A DNA stretch of 64,000 nt, from the NCBI RefSeq assembly GCF_005049235.1, contig NZ_SUMD01000004.1, positions 372,001 to 436,000 on the forward strand. Reading direction: 5' to 3'. Within the stretch, counting starts at the first letter, position 1, and every line of letters starts with the position of its first letter. The stretch comes from Rhodococcus oryzae. Lineage in GTDB: Bacteria; Actinomycetota; Actinomycetes; Mycobacteriales; Mycobacteriaceae. The notes under the pieces are model-generated. The model saw only the letters and a program-made list of their open reading frames with translations, did no database searches and was not told the origin of the DNA. Made by a program: the position numbers and the translations under genes. Shown here one piece after another: positions 28,801 through 43,800 of the stretch.

Positions 28801-31800
28801 AGCAGGCCGACGGATGTTCAACGCGTACGGCCCCACGGAGGCCACCGTGGTCACCGGGATCAGCGCCGCACTACGGCCCGGCGCCCCGGTCACGGTCGGC
28901 GGACCGTCTCGCGGGTGCGGTGAGATGGTCCTGGACCGGCGGCTGCAGCCGGTGCCGGTGGGCGCGGTGGGTGAGCTGTACGTGACGGGCGACGGACTGG
29001 CCCGTGGCTACCGGCACCGGCCGGGGCAGACCGCGGAACGCTTCGTCGCGGACCCGTACAGCGCGGGCGGCGGACGGATGTACCGGACCGGCGACCTGGT
29101 GCGGTGGATTGCTCGAACGCGCGACGGGAGGCCGAACGCGGCAGCGCTCGAACTCGAGTACCTCGGCCGCAGCGACTTCCAGATCAAGATCCGCGGCTTC
29201 CGGATCGAGCTCGGCGAGATCGACAGTGTGCTCCAGGCTCATCCGAGTGTCGCGTTCGCGGCGACCACCGGGCACACCCGTCCCTCAGGCGACGTCGTGC
29301 TGGTCGGCTACGTGCTGCCCCAGGCCGACGCCCAGATCGACGAGGCCGAGCTCCTCGCTCATGCCGCCGCGTCGCTGCCCGCGCACATGGTGCCCGCGAC
29401 GATCGTCGTCCTCGACCGCGTGCCGCTGACCCCGGCGGGCAAGCTGGACCGGAAGGCGTTGCCTGAACCTCGCCGGCGCGGGACCACCGCCGAGTACCGG
29501 GCGCCGCACACCCCGACGGAGAAGACGGTCGCCGCGGTGTTCGCGGACCTGCTCGGGCAGGCCCGGGTCGGTGCCGACGACAGCTTCTTCGATCTCGGCG
29601 GAGACTCCCTGGTCGCCACGAGAGTGATCGGACGGGTGAATGCGGCGCTGCCGGTGCGGCTGAGCGTGCGGGACCTGTTCGCGGAACCGACCGTTTCGGG
29701 ACTGACGCACCACGTCGACCGGATTCTCGAGAACGCCGATCCCGGTCGGCCGGGGCGAGACCGGCCCGCGCTCGTCACGCGGGATCGCCCGGACCGGCTC
29801 CCGCTGTCCCCGGCGCAGCAGCGGATGTGGCTGGTGAACCAGTTCGACATCACGTCGCCTGCCTACAACATTCCGTTCGCCGTGACGTTCACGGGCGAGC
29901 TCGACCGTGCGGCGCTGCAGACCGCATTGGGTGACGTGATCGACAGGCACGAGGCACTGCGGACGGTGTTCCCGGCCGATGCGCGGGGGCCCTACCAGGT
30001 GATCCTGCCGGCGCCGGACGCGGCGGTGGACCTGACACCCGTCGTCGTGGACCAAGAGCGGGTGGGGGAGTCGGTCGCGGCGACGGCCGCCTCCGGTTTC
30101 GATGTCCGCGAGCAGATTCCGCTGAGGATCGTGCTGTTCCAGACCGGGTCGCGTCGACACGTCCTGGTCGTGGTGCTGCACCACATATCGGCGGACGGGC
30201 AGTCCGTCGAGCTGCTGGCCCGAGACGTGGCGGCGGCGTACGCCGCACGGGCGGCCGGGCGCGCGCCCGAGTGGGATCCACTGCCGCTGCAGTACGCCGA
30301 CTACGCCCTGTGGCAGCGCGAACTGCTCGGGGCGGAGGACGATCCGCAGTCGCTCGCCGCCCGGCAACTCGCCTACTGGGGTGACCGGCTGGCCGACCTT
30401 CCGGCGACGATCTCGCTGCCGCACGACCGTCCCCGGTCGCCGCGCACGACCGTGTCCGGCGGCCGGATCGATTTCGATGTCGAGGCCGGGATCCACCGTG
30501 GCCTGGTCCGGATCGCTCGCGAGCACGGCTGCACGCTGTTCATGGTCCTACACGCCGCGCTCGCAGTCTTGCTCGCCCGGCTCGGCGCCGGGCCCGACGT
30601 CGCCGTGGGCACACCGGTCGCCGGCCGCGGCGAACCCGAACTTGACGACCTCGTCGGCATGTTCGTCAACACCCTCGTCCTGCGCAGCACGGTCCGGCCC
30701 GAGACCACCTTCACCGACCTGCTCACACAGGTGCGCGAGACCGACCTGGGAGCGTTCACCAACGCCGATCTGCCGTTCGAGCGGCTGGTCGACGAGTTCA
30801 CCTCGGACCGGTCTCCCATACACGCGCCGCTGGTGCAGGTGCTGCTCGAGTTCCAGCACGGCGAGCCCACGACGGTGGCCATGCCGGGACTGTCCGCGGT
30901 GGCGGCCGAGGTGGACACGGGTGTCGCCAAGTTCGACCTGCAGCTGGGAGTGCGGGAACGATTCGACGACTCTGGTGGCGCCGCCGGACTGTCTGCGGCC
31001 CTGCGGTTCGCGACCGACCTGTTCGACCGCACCACGGTCGCCGGGATCGGCGACCGCCTGGTGCGGATCCTGGCCGCTGCGGCCGCCGATCCGGCCGCCG
31101 TGGTGGGCGACATCGAGATCACCGACGAGCGGGAGAGGTCACTCGCCGCGCGGGAGCGGCCCGGCCGCGCGGCGCCGCCGACCACACTGCCGGAGCTGTT
31201 CACGAGCGCCGCGGCAAGCAGTCCTGGCGCGTGCGCGGTCGTCGCAGGCACCGCCCGCATCCGGTATTCGGACCTGGCGGCGCGTGCGAACCGGTTGGCC
31301 CGCTTGCTGATCGGCCACGGAGTGGGGCCGGCGTCACTGGTGGCGGTCGCGATGACGCGTTCGGACGACCTACCGGTCGCTCTCCTCGCGGTCCTCACCG
31401 CAGGCGCCGCGTATGTCCCCGTGGACGTCGACTATCCGGAGGACCGCATCGCCTACGTGCTCGCCGACGCCGCACCGGTGTGTGTCCTGGTCGACGGCGG
31501 CGCGAGCGGTTCGGCTCTGCGTCGCACCGGCATTCCGGTTGTCGACCTCGGCGATCCAGGGGTGACGACCGCGATCGGCAAGCTGTCGCCTGCACCGGTG
31601 ACCGATGCCGACCGGACCGCGCCGTTGTACCCGGACTCGCTCGCCTACGTGATCTACACGTCCGGGTCGACCGGTCGGCCCAAGGGAGTGGCGGTCTCGC
31701 ACCGCAGCGTGACCGCGCTGTTCGCCAACGCGGCGGAGTTGTTCCGATTCGACGGCGACGACGTGTGGACGATGTTCCATTCGCACGCCTTCGATTTCGC

Positions 31801-34800
31801 CGTGTGGGAGTTGTGGGGCGCGCTGATCCACGGCGGCACGGCGGTGCTGGTCGACCACGCCACGGCCCGCGCGCCACACGAGCTGCTGCAGCTGTTACAG
31901 GACGAGGCGGTCACGGTCCTGTGCCAGACCCCGAGCGCCTTCTACCAGTTGGCCGACGCCGAACGGACCCGCGCCGACGCCGGGGACGCCGCGGTGCTGC
32001 GGCTGCGGTATGCGATCTTCGGCGGGGAGGCGCTGGATCCGGGGCGGCTCACCGAATGGTTCTCTCGCCGAGGCGACTCGGCACCGCAGTTGGTGAACAT
32101 GTACGGGATCACCGAGACGTGCGTGCACGTGACCCATGGCCCGTTGTCAGGGGCGCCGGGGGCGAGTCGTCGAGGGTCGGTCGGCAGCGCGCTGCCGGGG
32201 CTACGGGTGCGCGTGCTCGACGAGCGGCTCCACGTGGTCCCGCCGGGTGTGGTGGGCGAGCTGTACGTGTCCGGCACTCAGCTGGCGCGGGGCTATCCAC
32301 GTCTCGCGGGGGAGACCGCGGCGCGATTCGTCGCCGACCCGTCCGGGGCAGGCACCCGGATGTACCGCACCGGCGATCTGGGCCGGTGGCGGGTGGACGG
32401 CACACTCGAGTACGCCGGCCGCAGGGACCACCAGGTGCAGGTGCGCGGCTACCGGGTGGAACTGGGAGAGGTGGAGGCCGCGATCGCGGCCGTGTCAGGG
32501 GTTGCGTCCGCGGTGGTGGTCGCGGACGAGGGACCCGTCGGGATCCGGCTGGTGGGGTACGCGGTGCCCGACGGCGATACGGTCATCGATCCGGACGAGG
32601 TGAGGGCGTCTGCCGCCCAGTTCCTTCCGGGCTACATGGTGCCGTCGGCGGTACTGATCCTGGACCGTATTCCGGTCACCGCACACGGCAAGCTCGACCG
32701 CGCGAGCCTGCCGGTCCCCGGTGCCACCGAGGGCTCCTACGTCGCGCCGCGAAACCCGGTCGAGGAGATCGTGGCGGGCGTTATCACCGATCTGCTCGGT
32801 GTCGACCGGGTGGGTGCGGACGACGGGTTCTTCGTCCTCGGTGGCAATTCGCTGGTGTCGGCGCAGCTGGTGGCCCGGATCAACGACGCGACCGGCGCCG
32901 CGCTCGGCATCCGGGACGTCTTCGACGGCCCCACCGTCGCCGAGCTCGCCCGGAGGGTCGGCGGGGAGGGCAGCGGGGTGCGCCGATCGCCACTGATCCC
33001 GCAGGCCCGGCCCGCCCGGATCCCGTTGTCCCCTGCGCAGCTGCGGATGTGGTTCGTCAACCAGTACGACCCGCAGTCCCCGGCCTACAACATCTCGTTC
33101 TCGCTGCGATTGTCGGGTCACCTCGACGCCCCGGCGCTGCGGGCCGCGCTCGGCGACGTCATCGCCCGACACGAATCCTTGCGCACGGTCTACCCGCTCA
33201 CCGACGACGGGCCGTACCAGGAGATCCTGCCCATCGAGTTGGCCGAGACCGGACTCGAGGTCATCCGGGTACGTGATTCGAACGACCTGCACGCCCGGAT
33301 GCGGGCGGCGACGGCACGGGGCTTCGACGTCGCGGAGCAGATTCCGCTGCGGGCGATCCTGTTCCGGGCCGACGACACGAACCACGTGCTCACCGTGGTG
33401 CTGCACCACATTCTCGCGGACGGCTTCTCACTGAACCCGCTGGCGCGGGACGTGGCCGCCGCGTATGCCGCGCGCCTGTGCCGCGGCGCGCCGCAGTGGC
33501 CGCCGATGACCGCTCAGTACGCGGACTACGCACTGTGGCAGCGCGAATGGCTGGGCAGTGAAGACGACGCGTCGTCCCCGCTCGCCAGTCAGCTCGACTA
33601 CTGGACCACCACGCTTTCGGGCCTGGACGAGGTACTGGATCTGCCGAGTGACAGGCCCCGGCCTGCGGTCCGCTCGCAGTCCGGTGGGCGCGTCGCGTTC
33701 ACAGTCGACGAGCGCCTGCACCGGAGCCTGATCGCGCTCGCCCACCGGAACGATGCGAGCGTGTTCATGGTGGTGCATGCGGCGCTGGCCACCCTGCTGT
33801 CCCGGCTTGCCGGCACCGACGACATCGCGATCGGCACCCCGATCGCCGGGCGCGGGGCCGCGGCTCTCGACGACATGGTCGGGATGTTCGTCGGCACCCT
33901 CGTGCTGCGGTGCGATGTCGGCGGGGCGTGCTCGTTCGGTGAACTGCTTCGCCGGGTCCGGGAGACCGACCTCGGCGCATTCACGCACGCGGACATCCCG
34001 TTCGAACGGGTTGTGGAGGCGCTGGATCCGCCCCGCTCGCACGCCCATACGCCGTTGTTCCAGGTGATGCTCGAGTTCCGGACCATCGCGCGGCCGGATC
34101 TCGCGCTGCCGGACCTGCGGGTGGAGGCCCTCGACTCCGGCGACGTGGCCGCCAACTTCGACCTGCAGCTCACCGTGGCCGAGGAGTTCGACGCCACAGG
34201 CAGCGCAGCCGGGATGGCCGCCGGTCTCGTGTTCGCCACCGACATGTTCGACGAGGCCACCGCGCGGACCTTCACCGACAGATTCGTGCGGATCCTGGAT
34301 GCGGTAGTCGATTCCCCCGACATGCCGGTGGCGGACATCGACATCCTCGACGGTGGCGAGCGAGCCGCGCTCAGGGCGGTGCGGGGTGAGACGGGCGCAC
34401 CGCCGCGCACGCTGGTCGCCGTGCTCGCGGCCGGGGCGGCGATCGATCCGCACGCGCCTGCGATCCGGTCTGACGGCCACGAGATCTCGTACCTCGACCT
34501 CGACCGCGCGTCGACAAGGCTCGCCCGCAGCCTGATCGACGTGGGTGTCGGACCCGGTTCGGTGATGGCGCTCGGCATGCCCCGCAGCGTCGAGTACATC
34601 ATCAGCCTGTGGGCCGTCGCGAAGACCGGGGCCGCCTTCGTCCCGATCGACCCGGCGCACCCGGCAGACCGGATCGCCTTCATGCTCGACGATTCGGGTG
34701 CGGTCCTAGGGCTGACCGTCACGCAGTCCCGGGACGTCCTCCCCGAGGTGCTGCGATGGTGGACGGTCGACGCCGCCCGTCTCATGCGCGACCACAACGC

Positions 34801-37800
34801 CGTCTCGCCGATCCGTGACACCGACCGGACCGCCCGGCTGCGGATCGACCAGGCCGCGTACCTGATCTACACCTCCGGCTCGACGGGAATCCCGAAGGGC
34901 GTCACGGTTACTCACCGCGGTCTCGCGGCGTTCGCCGACCACGTGCACAAACGCTGTCAGACGACGCAACGCTCCCGTGCACTGCATTTCACGTCGCCCA
35001 GCTTCGACGCCTCGATCCTCGACTTCATCCTCGCGTTCCGTGCGGGGGGGACCCTCGTGATCGCGCCCCCCACCGTGTACGGCGGTGACGAGCTGAGGCA
35101 GCTGCTTGCGGCCGAACACGTGACCCACTGCTTCCTCACCCCGACTGCGCTCGCAGCGATGGACCCGGCCGGACTCGACGACCTGGTGTGCGTGGTGTCG
35201 GGCGGCGAGGCCTGCCCGCCCGACGTGGTGGCCCGCTGGGCCCCCGGACGGCGGATGCACAACGGGTACGGACCGACGGAGGCGACCATCGCGGCGAGCA
35301 TCAGCGATCCGTTGACCCCGGGCGAGCCCATCACGATAGGAGACCCGGCACCGGGATTCCGTGTGCGAGTGCTCGATCGCAGGCTGCAGCCGGTGCCGGT
35401 CGGGGTGCTCGGCGAGCTGTACCTCGCGGGCCCGGCGTTGGCCCGCGGCTACCACCGGCGTCCGGGGCTGACGGCCGGCCGGTTCGTCGCCGAATCCGGC
35501 GGGCCTCCCGGCGAGCGGATGTACCGCACGGGGGATCTCGTGCGATGGACCGCCGACGGTCAGCTGGTCTGCCTGGGTCGCGGCGATCGGCAGGTCAAGG
35601 TACGCGGCAATCGCGTCGAGCTCGGCGAGGTCGAATCGTGCCTGACGGCAGCCGGATCCGTCGGCCAGGCGGTGGCCGACGTGCGCGAGGTCGGGCACCG
35701 GGGAGACCTGATGATCGCGTACGTGGTGGCTGCCGCCGGGGCGGTGGTGGACACGGCGCGGCTGCACGAGGCCCTCGCGGCACGGCTGCCCGCGTACATG
35801 GTTCCCGCGCACATCGTGGTGATCCCCGAGATGCCGATGACCGTGCACGGCAAGCTCGACCGGGCGGCGCTGCCGACGCCCGATCTCGGGGCGGAGGTAT
35901 CGGTGGGCCGGGCGCCGTCCGGCACAGCCGAGGAGAACCTGGGCCTGCTGTTCGCCGAGGTTCTCGGCGTGCCCACGGTCGGGATGGAGGACTCGTTCTT
36001 CGCCCTGGGCGGCGACAGCATCATGTCGATCCAGCTGGTGGCGCGGGCGAAGACGGCGGGGCTGTCCCTCACGCCGCGTGACGTGTTCGATCACCCGACC
36101 GTCGCCGGGCTCGCAGCGGTGGCCGACTCGCGCACCGCAACCCGGACGGTGACACTCGAAGAGTTGCCCGGCGGCGGTATCGGGGAGGTGCCGCTCACCC
36201 CGATCCTCGAGTGGGTGCTCCGCCGCAGCGCCGGCCGGATCGACAGGTTCTCCCAGTCGGTGATGTTGGTGCTGCCCAACGGAGTCGACTGGGTCGCGCT
36301 CGAGGTCGCGGTGCAGGCCGTGTTGGACGAACACGACATGCTCAGGGCCCGGCTCGCACCCGACGGTGACGTCGACAGCAACTGGAAGATGACGGTTTCC
36401 GGTATCGGCAGTGTCACCGCCCGGAACGTGCTGACGCGTGTCGAGGTGGATTCGGTGGACGACGCGGCGTTCGACGTCCGCGCCGCCGCCGAGGCAGATG
36501 CCGCGGCCGACCGCCTGGATCCGGCCGCGGGCACGATGGTGCAGGTCGTGTGGTTCGACGGACCGTCCGGCACCGGACGGCTCCTGCTGGTCGTCCACCA
36601 CGCTGTCGTCGACGGCGTGTCGTGGCGCGTGCTGGTGCCGGATCTGGCGTCGGCCTGGGCGCAGGCGTCGGAGGGGCGGCTTCCCGAGTTGACGCCGGTG
36701 GGCACGTCGATGCGCCGGTGGGCGCACGCTCTGGAAGATGTTGCCCCACAGCGGGTCGGCGAACTGCCCATGTGGGAGCGGATCCTGGACGGCGACGACC
36801 CGGCGATCGGATCGCGACCGCTGGATTCCGCGCGCGATGTCATGGCCACGAGCGAGGTGCTGACCAGCGAGGCGTCTCCCGAGGTCACCGAGGCCGTGCT
36901 CGCCGCGCTGCCTGCGTCGCTCCGTGCCGACGTGCTCGACGGGCTGCTGACGGCCCTCGCGATGGCGGTGGTCCGCTGGCGCGCCGAGCGAGGCGTCGAA
37001 CGGTCGGACGTCCTGGTCGGCGTCGAGGGACACGGGCGGGAGGAGGCGGCGGTGCCCGGTGCGGACCTGACCCGGACCGTCGGCTGGTTCACGACGCTCT
37101 CGCCGGTGCGCCCGGATCTGTCGTCGATCGACCTCGGCGAGGCGTTCGCCGGGGGAGCAGCGGCGGGAGCGGCGATCAAGCTCGTGAAGGAACAGCTGCG
37201 GGCGATCCCGGATCGGGGGATCGGCTACGGGCTGCTCCGTGGGCTTGCCGGGGAGCCGGGGGCGCGGGTCCGCGGGTGGCGCGAGCCCCAGATCGTCTTC
37301 AACTACCTGGGCCGGATTGCCGGCGCCGCCGGGGCCGGCGACGATCCGCAGGCGTGGCTGCCCACCCCGCGTTACGGGCTCGGCAGCGCCCACGATCCGC
37401 AGATGCCCGTGACGGCCGTCGTCGACGTCGCGGCCGGGTTCGTGCCGCGGCCGGGAGGCGCTGTCCTGGAGTCATCCTGGACCTTCCCGACCGGAGTTCT
37501 GGATGCCGCAGATGTGCACCGGCTCGCGGACCTGTGGCACCGGGCACTGGGTGCGCTCGCCGCCTACGCACACACCGCAGGCGCGGGCGGGCTCACCCCA
37601 TCGGACGTCGATCTGGTCCCGCTCGACCAGGCGGCGATCGACGCCCTCGAGGCACGACGACCCGGGCTGACGGACGTGTGGCCGCTCACCCCGTTGCAGT
37701 CGGGACTGCTGTTCCACGCCCGTCTCGCTGAGCGATCGGTCGACGCGTACATGGTCCAGCTCGTCGTCGAGCTGCACGGCCGGCCGTCACCGGAGCGGAT

Positions 37801-40800
37801 GCGCCGGGCCGCGCGGACCCTGCTCCACCGCCACCCGAACCTGCGGGTGTGCTTCGTGGAAGACGACGCGGGCGAGGTGTACCAGGTCGTCGAGGGTCGT
37901 GTTTCGTTGCCGTGGAGTGAGATCGACCTGTCCGGCCTCGACGGGTCGGCAGGCCGAGAACGCTGGCGGGAACTGCTCGCGGAGGATCGGTCGACGCCGT
38001 TCGCGATGGACCGCGCACCGCTGCTGCGCTTCACACTGGTCCGGACGGGAGCGGAGGAGCACCGGCTGCTGCTCACCCACCACCACATCCTGCTGGACGG
38101 CTGGTCGACGCCGCTGCTGCTCGAGGAGTTACTCGCCCTGTACGCCGCCGACCGGGAGCCGACGTCGGCACCGGCGGGCGACTACCGCGACTTCCTGACG
38201 TGGCTGACCGCGCAGGACCACGCATCCGGTGTCGCGGAGTGGCGCCGTGCCCTCGCCGGCGCCGACGGGCCGACCCTGCTGGTCCCCGGGGACGGGTCTG
38301 TGCTCGCTCCGCAGGCTCCGCTCGACGGAGTCGTGATTCCGGCCGAACCAGGGGAGACGGCGCTGACCTTGCCCGCCGAGGAGACCGCGACGCTGGTGGC
38401 GGCGGCCCGGGAGCACGGGGTCACGGTCAACACCGTCGTACAGGTCGCCTGGGCGCTGGTGCTCGGTGCACTGACCGGCCGCACCGATGTGGTGTTCGGA
38501 GCGACGGTGTCGGGCCGTCCCCCGCAGGTGCCCGGGATCGAGGCGACGATCGGACTGTTCATCAACACGGTGCCGGTCCGGATCGCGTTCGATCCCCGCG
38601 AAAGCGTCGGCGAGCTGCTCAGTCGTGTGCAGTCGGAGCAGGCGGCGATGCTCGACCACCACCACATCGGGCTCGCCGAGATCCAACGGGAGGCGGGTCC
38701 GGCGGCGACGTTCGACACCCTGACGGTCTTCGAGTCGTACCCCGTCGACCGCTCGGCGCTCGCGCACGACACCGACATCGCCGGCCTTCGGGTGGTGGGT
38801 GTCGAGGGTTTCGACGCCACCCACTACCCGCTGACCGTGCTGGCGCGCGTGGACGACCGCTTGCGGCTGCACCTGAAGTACCGGCCGGACCGGCTCGACC
38901 CGGCCGAGGTGGACTCGATCGCCGACCGGCTGCGGCGCGCGCTCGCGACCGTCACGCACGAGAGGGCGCGCCCCGTCGCCGCGGTCGACCTGCTGTCCGG
39001 ACGCGGGGCGGCCGAGCCGATTCGGGGCGGCCCGGCGAACCCGCCACGCCTGCTGCCGGAGATCCTCGTCGCCGGGGCCGCGATCGAGCCCGACGGTGTC
39101 GCGGTGGACTCGGAGGACGCTCGGCTGTCGTACCGGGACCTCGACCAGGAGTCGAATCGGTTGGCGCGGTATCTGATCGGTGCGGGGGCACGGCCGGGCG
39201 TGGCGGTGGTGATCGCCCTGCCGCGTTCGGTGCGCTCGGTGACGGCCGTGTGGGCGGTGGCGAAGACCGGTGCGGCGTTCGTACCGGTGGATCCGACCTA
39301 CCCGCGTGCCCGCGTCCAGCACATGCTCACCGACTCGGACGCCACCGTGGGACTGGCGCTCGCCTCCGATCGCGGCAATCTGCCGGACTCCGTGCATTGG
39401 CTCGTACTCGACGATCCGGGATGCGCGGCGGACCTCGCCGCTCTTCCGACGAATGCCATCGCCGAGGCAGAGCGGCCGGGCGCCCTGCGCGTCGACGACG
39501 CGGCGTACCTGCTCTACACGTCGGGATCGACTGGCCTGCCAAAAGGCGTGAGCGTCACCCACCGCGGCCTGTCGAGCCTGCTCGCCGCGCAGCGGGACCG
39601 CTATGTCGTTCCGGCGACCGCGCGCTGCCTGCACGTGTGCTCACCGAGTTTCGACGTCTCGGTCCTCGAGCTGCTGCAGGCCGCCACTGCGGGCGCGTGC
39701 CTGGTGATCGCGCCGCCGCAGGTGTACGGCGGCGCCGATCTGGGCCGACTCCTGCGCCGCGAGCGGATCACCCACGTCTGCATCACACCTGCCGCGCTCG
39801 CCACCGTCGATCCCGAGCGCCTCGACGACCTCAGCGTGCTGCTCGTCGCGGGCGACGCCGTCGGTCCGGAACTGGTGGCCGACTGGGCGCCAGGCCGGAC
39901 GATGCTCAACGGCTACGGGCCGACCGAGTCGACCGTCCTGACGACGATCAGCGCACCCCTGGTGCCCGGGGCGAAGGTGGCGATCGGGGGCCCGGTGCGC
40001 GGCACCGACGTGTTCGTCCTCGACGGCTTCCTGCGCCCGGTCCCGGCAGGCGTGCCAGGAGAGCTGTACATCGCGGGAGCGGGGCTGGCCCGTGGATACC
40101 ATCGCCGGGCCGCGTTGACCGCGGCGCGATTCGTGCCCGCCCCCCGCGGCGGGCCCGGCGACCGGATGTACCGCACCGGTGACGTCGTCCGGTCGTGGCC
40201 GGACGGCACGCTCGACTACTTGGGCCGCAGCGACTTCCAGGTGAAGGTGCGGGGACTGCGCATCGAGCTCGGGGAGATCGACGCGGTCTTCGCCGCACAC
40301 CCGGAGGTCGGGTTCGCCGTCACGGTCGCGCGGCCACGGGAAGCCGGCGACCCGATGTTGGTGACGTATGTCATGCCGAACTCCGCGGACGCCGTCGACG
40401 TCGCCGCCCTGACGGACCACGCACTCCGGCTCCTGCCGGTACACATGGTGCCGACCACGGTGATGGTGCTCGACGCGATACCGCTGACCCCGGTGGGAAA
40501 GCTGGACCGTGCCGCGCTGCCCGAACCGGACTTCGACTCGCTGACACCGCGATTCCGCGAGCCCGGCAACTCCACCGAGGCCGGTCTGGTCACCGTGTTC
40601 GCCGAGGTGACCGGCGTCGACCGGGTGGGAGTCGACGACGACTTCTTCACGCTGGGTGGCAACTCCCTCAGTGCGACGCGGGCCGTGGCCCGCATCAACC
40701 GCGCGCGCGGCAGCAGGATCGGGGTGCGTGACCTGTTCGAGTGCCGGACCGCGGCGGCGCTCGCGCCCCGGTGTGTGCGCGGCACCGCGCCGCAAGGGGA

Positions 40801-43800
40801 CGAGTTGCGCACGGGCACCCGGCCCACCCGCATCCCGTTGTCATCGGCCCAGGAACGCATGTGGTTCGTCAACCAGTTCGACCCGGCATCGGCCGCGTAC
40901 AACGTGCCGATGGTGTTGCGGCTCTCGGGCAGCCTCGATGCTCCGGCCCTGCGGCGCGCGCTGGTCGACGTGGTGGAGCGACAGGAATCGCTGCGGACGG
41001 TATTCCCATCCCAGGCTGCCGCCGGCCCGTCCCAGGTGACGGTGCCCGCACCCGGTGTGGTCGGCGACCTGACGCCGGAACGGGTCGCCGCGGACCGGGT
41101 ACCCGCCCGCGTCGCCGAGATCGTGCACGAGGGATTCGATGTGGCGCAGGAGGTTCCGGTGCGGCTGCGGCTGCTGCGCATCGCAGCGGACGACCACCTC
41201 CTCGTGCTGGTGGTCCATCACATCGTGGCTGACGGATTCTCGATCGGACCCCTGGCCAAGGACGTCGCGAGGGCGTATGCGGCGCGGGTCAGCGGCGGTG
41301 CACCGAACTGGGCGCCGCTACCGGTCCAGTTCGCCGACTTCGCCGTGTGGCAGCACTCGATGCTGGGCTCCCGGGACGACCAGGACTCACGCGTCGCCCG
41401 CGAACTCGCCTGGTGGGAGGACCGACTGGCGGGGGCGCCGCCGGTGACCGGGTTGCCGCTGGACCGCCCGCGTGAGGTCCGGCGCTCGACGCGCGGTGGG
41501 CGGGCGGCACTCTCGGTGGATCCCGGCGTCCACCGCGGGCTCGTCGAGCTCGCCCGCAGGCACGATTCGACGGTGTTCATGGTGGTGCACGCCGCACTCG
41601 CGGTGCTGCTGTCCCGCGTGGGAGCCGGCGGTGACGTCGTGGTCGGAACACCCGTCGCCGGGCGCGGCGAGGCCGAGCTGGACGATGTGGTCGGCATGTT
41701 CGTGAACACCCTTGTGCTGCGCACCGCGGTCGAACCGGCGGACTCCTTCGCCGCGGTGCTCTCCGGGACGCGGGACGCGGACCTGGACGCCTTCGCGCAC
41801 GCCGACCTGCCGTTCGAGCAGCTCGTGGAGCGGTCGGCGTCGGCGCGATCCACCTCGCACACCCCGCTGTTCCAGGTGATGCTCGAGTTCCGCAACGTCG
41901 AGCATCCCCACGTCCGGCTGCCGGGACTGACGGCCGAGGTTCTGGACGTCGAGATGGGCGAGGCGAAGTTCGACCTCCAGTTCGGGATCGGCGAGCGGTT
42001 CGACGAAGCCGGGGCCCCGGCGGGACTGACGGGCGAACTGCTGTTCGCATCCGACGTGTTCGACGAGTCCACCGCGACGGCGCTCGCGGACATGTTCGGC
42101 CGGGTGCTCGCGGCCGTCGCGGCCGATCCGTCCGTCCCGGTCTGGAACATCGACGTCGCGGGGGCGCTCGCGCGCGAAGAGGCCGCAGAGCGCGCGTCCG
42201 GCCCGGTGTCGGCGGCCGCGGCGGACGGGACGCTGTCGGCGGTGCCGGCGTATTGGACGCTGCCGGAGCTGTTCGCCGCGACCGTCGCCGCCGATCCGGA
42301 CACGATCGCCGTGGTCGCCGCGGACTCGCGGATGACCTACCGCGAGCTCGACGCGCGTTCGAACCGGCTGGCGCGCTGGCTGATCGACCGCGGCATCGGT
42401 CCGGAGTCGCTGGTCGCGGTGATGATGGAACGATCGGCGGACCTGGTCGCCGCGCTCGTCGGGGTCGCGCGATCGGGTGCGGCCTACCTGCCGGTGGACC
42501 CGTCGTACCCGGCGGCGCGCATCGAGTTCCTGCTGGGCGATGCGGCACCGGCCTGCGTGCTGGTCGACGCGAGCGTGGCGGGGGACCTGGTCGCCGGTGC
42601 ACCCGTGGTGCATCTCGACGACCCGGACATGCGCGCACGGCTCGACTCCCTGAGCGCCACGCCGGTCACCGACACCGATCGCACGGGCCCGCTGCACGCG
42701 GATTCCGTTGCCTACGTGATCTACACATCGGGTTCGACCGGGAGACCCAAGGGTGTCGCGGTGACGCATCGGAACGCGGTGACGCTGCTGACCGGCGCCC
42801 GCGCCGTGCTCGGCTTCGGTGCGGTCGACGTGTGGACGATGTTCCATTCGTTCGCGTTCGACTTCGCGGTGTGGGAACTGTGGGGCGCCTTGGGGTTCGG
42901 CGGCCGGTTGGTTGTCGTCGGGCACGACACCGCGCGTTCCCCGGACGAGCTGCGCCACCTGCTGGTCTCCGAATCGGTGACGATGCTGAGCCAGACGCCG
43001 TCGTCGTTCTACCAGTTCGCACAGGCCGATGCCGCGGCCGACGACGGCACCCTCGCGCTCCGTTGGGTGGTGTTCGGCGGCGAAGCGCTGGACGTGGCCC
43101 GCCTGGCGGGATGGGTCGAACGGCACGGCGTCACCGCGCCTGCTCTGGTGAACATGTTCGGTATCACCGAGACCTGCGTGCACGTGACATGGCACATGAT
43201 CGACGTCGCGGCGGTCACCGGGCCGCGTTCCACCGGATCGGTGATCGGTCTCGGACTACCGGGTGTGCGGGTGTGGGTGCTCGACGAGCGACTGCGCCCC
43301 GCGCCGCTCGGGGTGGCGGGCGAGCTGTATGTGTCGGGCGCGCAGGTGGCACGGGGATACCGGGGACGGCCCGGGCTGACCGCTGGACGCTTCGTCGCCG
43401 ACCCGTTCGGTGCCGCGGGGCGGATGTACCGCACCGGCGATCGGGTCCGCTGGACCTCGGACGGCGAGCTCGAGTTCCTGGGGCGCAGCGACTCCCAGGT
43501 CCAGATCCGGGGATTCCGGGTGGAGCCCGGGGAGGTCGAGTCGGCGCTGGCCGCGGTTCCGGGTGTCGGGTCCGCCGTGGTGCTCGCGCGACCCGGTCCG
43601 GCCGACGGCGCCGCGCGCCTGGTGGCCTATGTGGTCCCCGAGTCCGGTGCCGCCCTCGATCCGGCCTCGGTCACCGAGGCCGTCACCCGCCGGTTGCCCG
43701 GATACCTGGTGCCGTCCGTGACGACGGTCCTCGCGGAGTTCCCGATCACCGCACACGGCAAGCTCGATCGCGCCGCACTCCCCGAACCGCGACCCGGGAC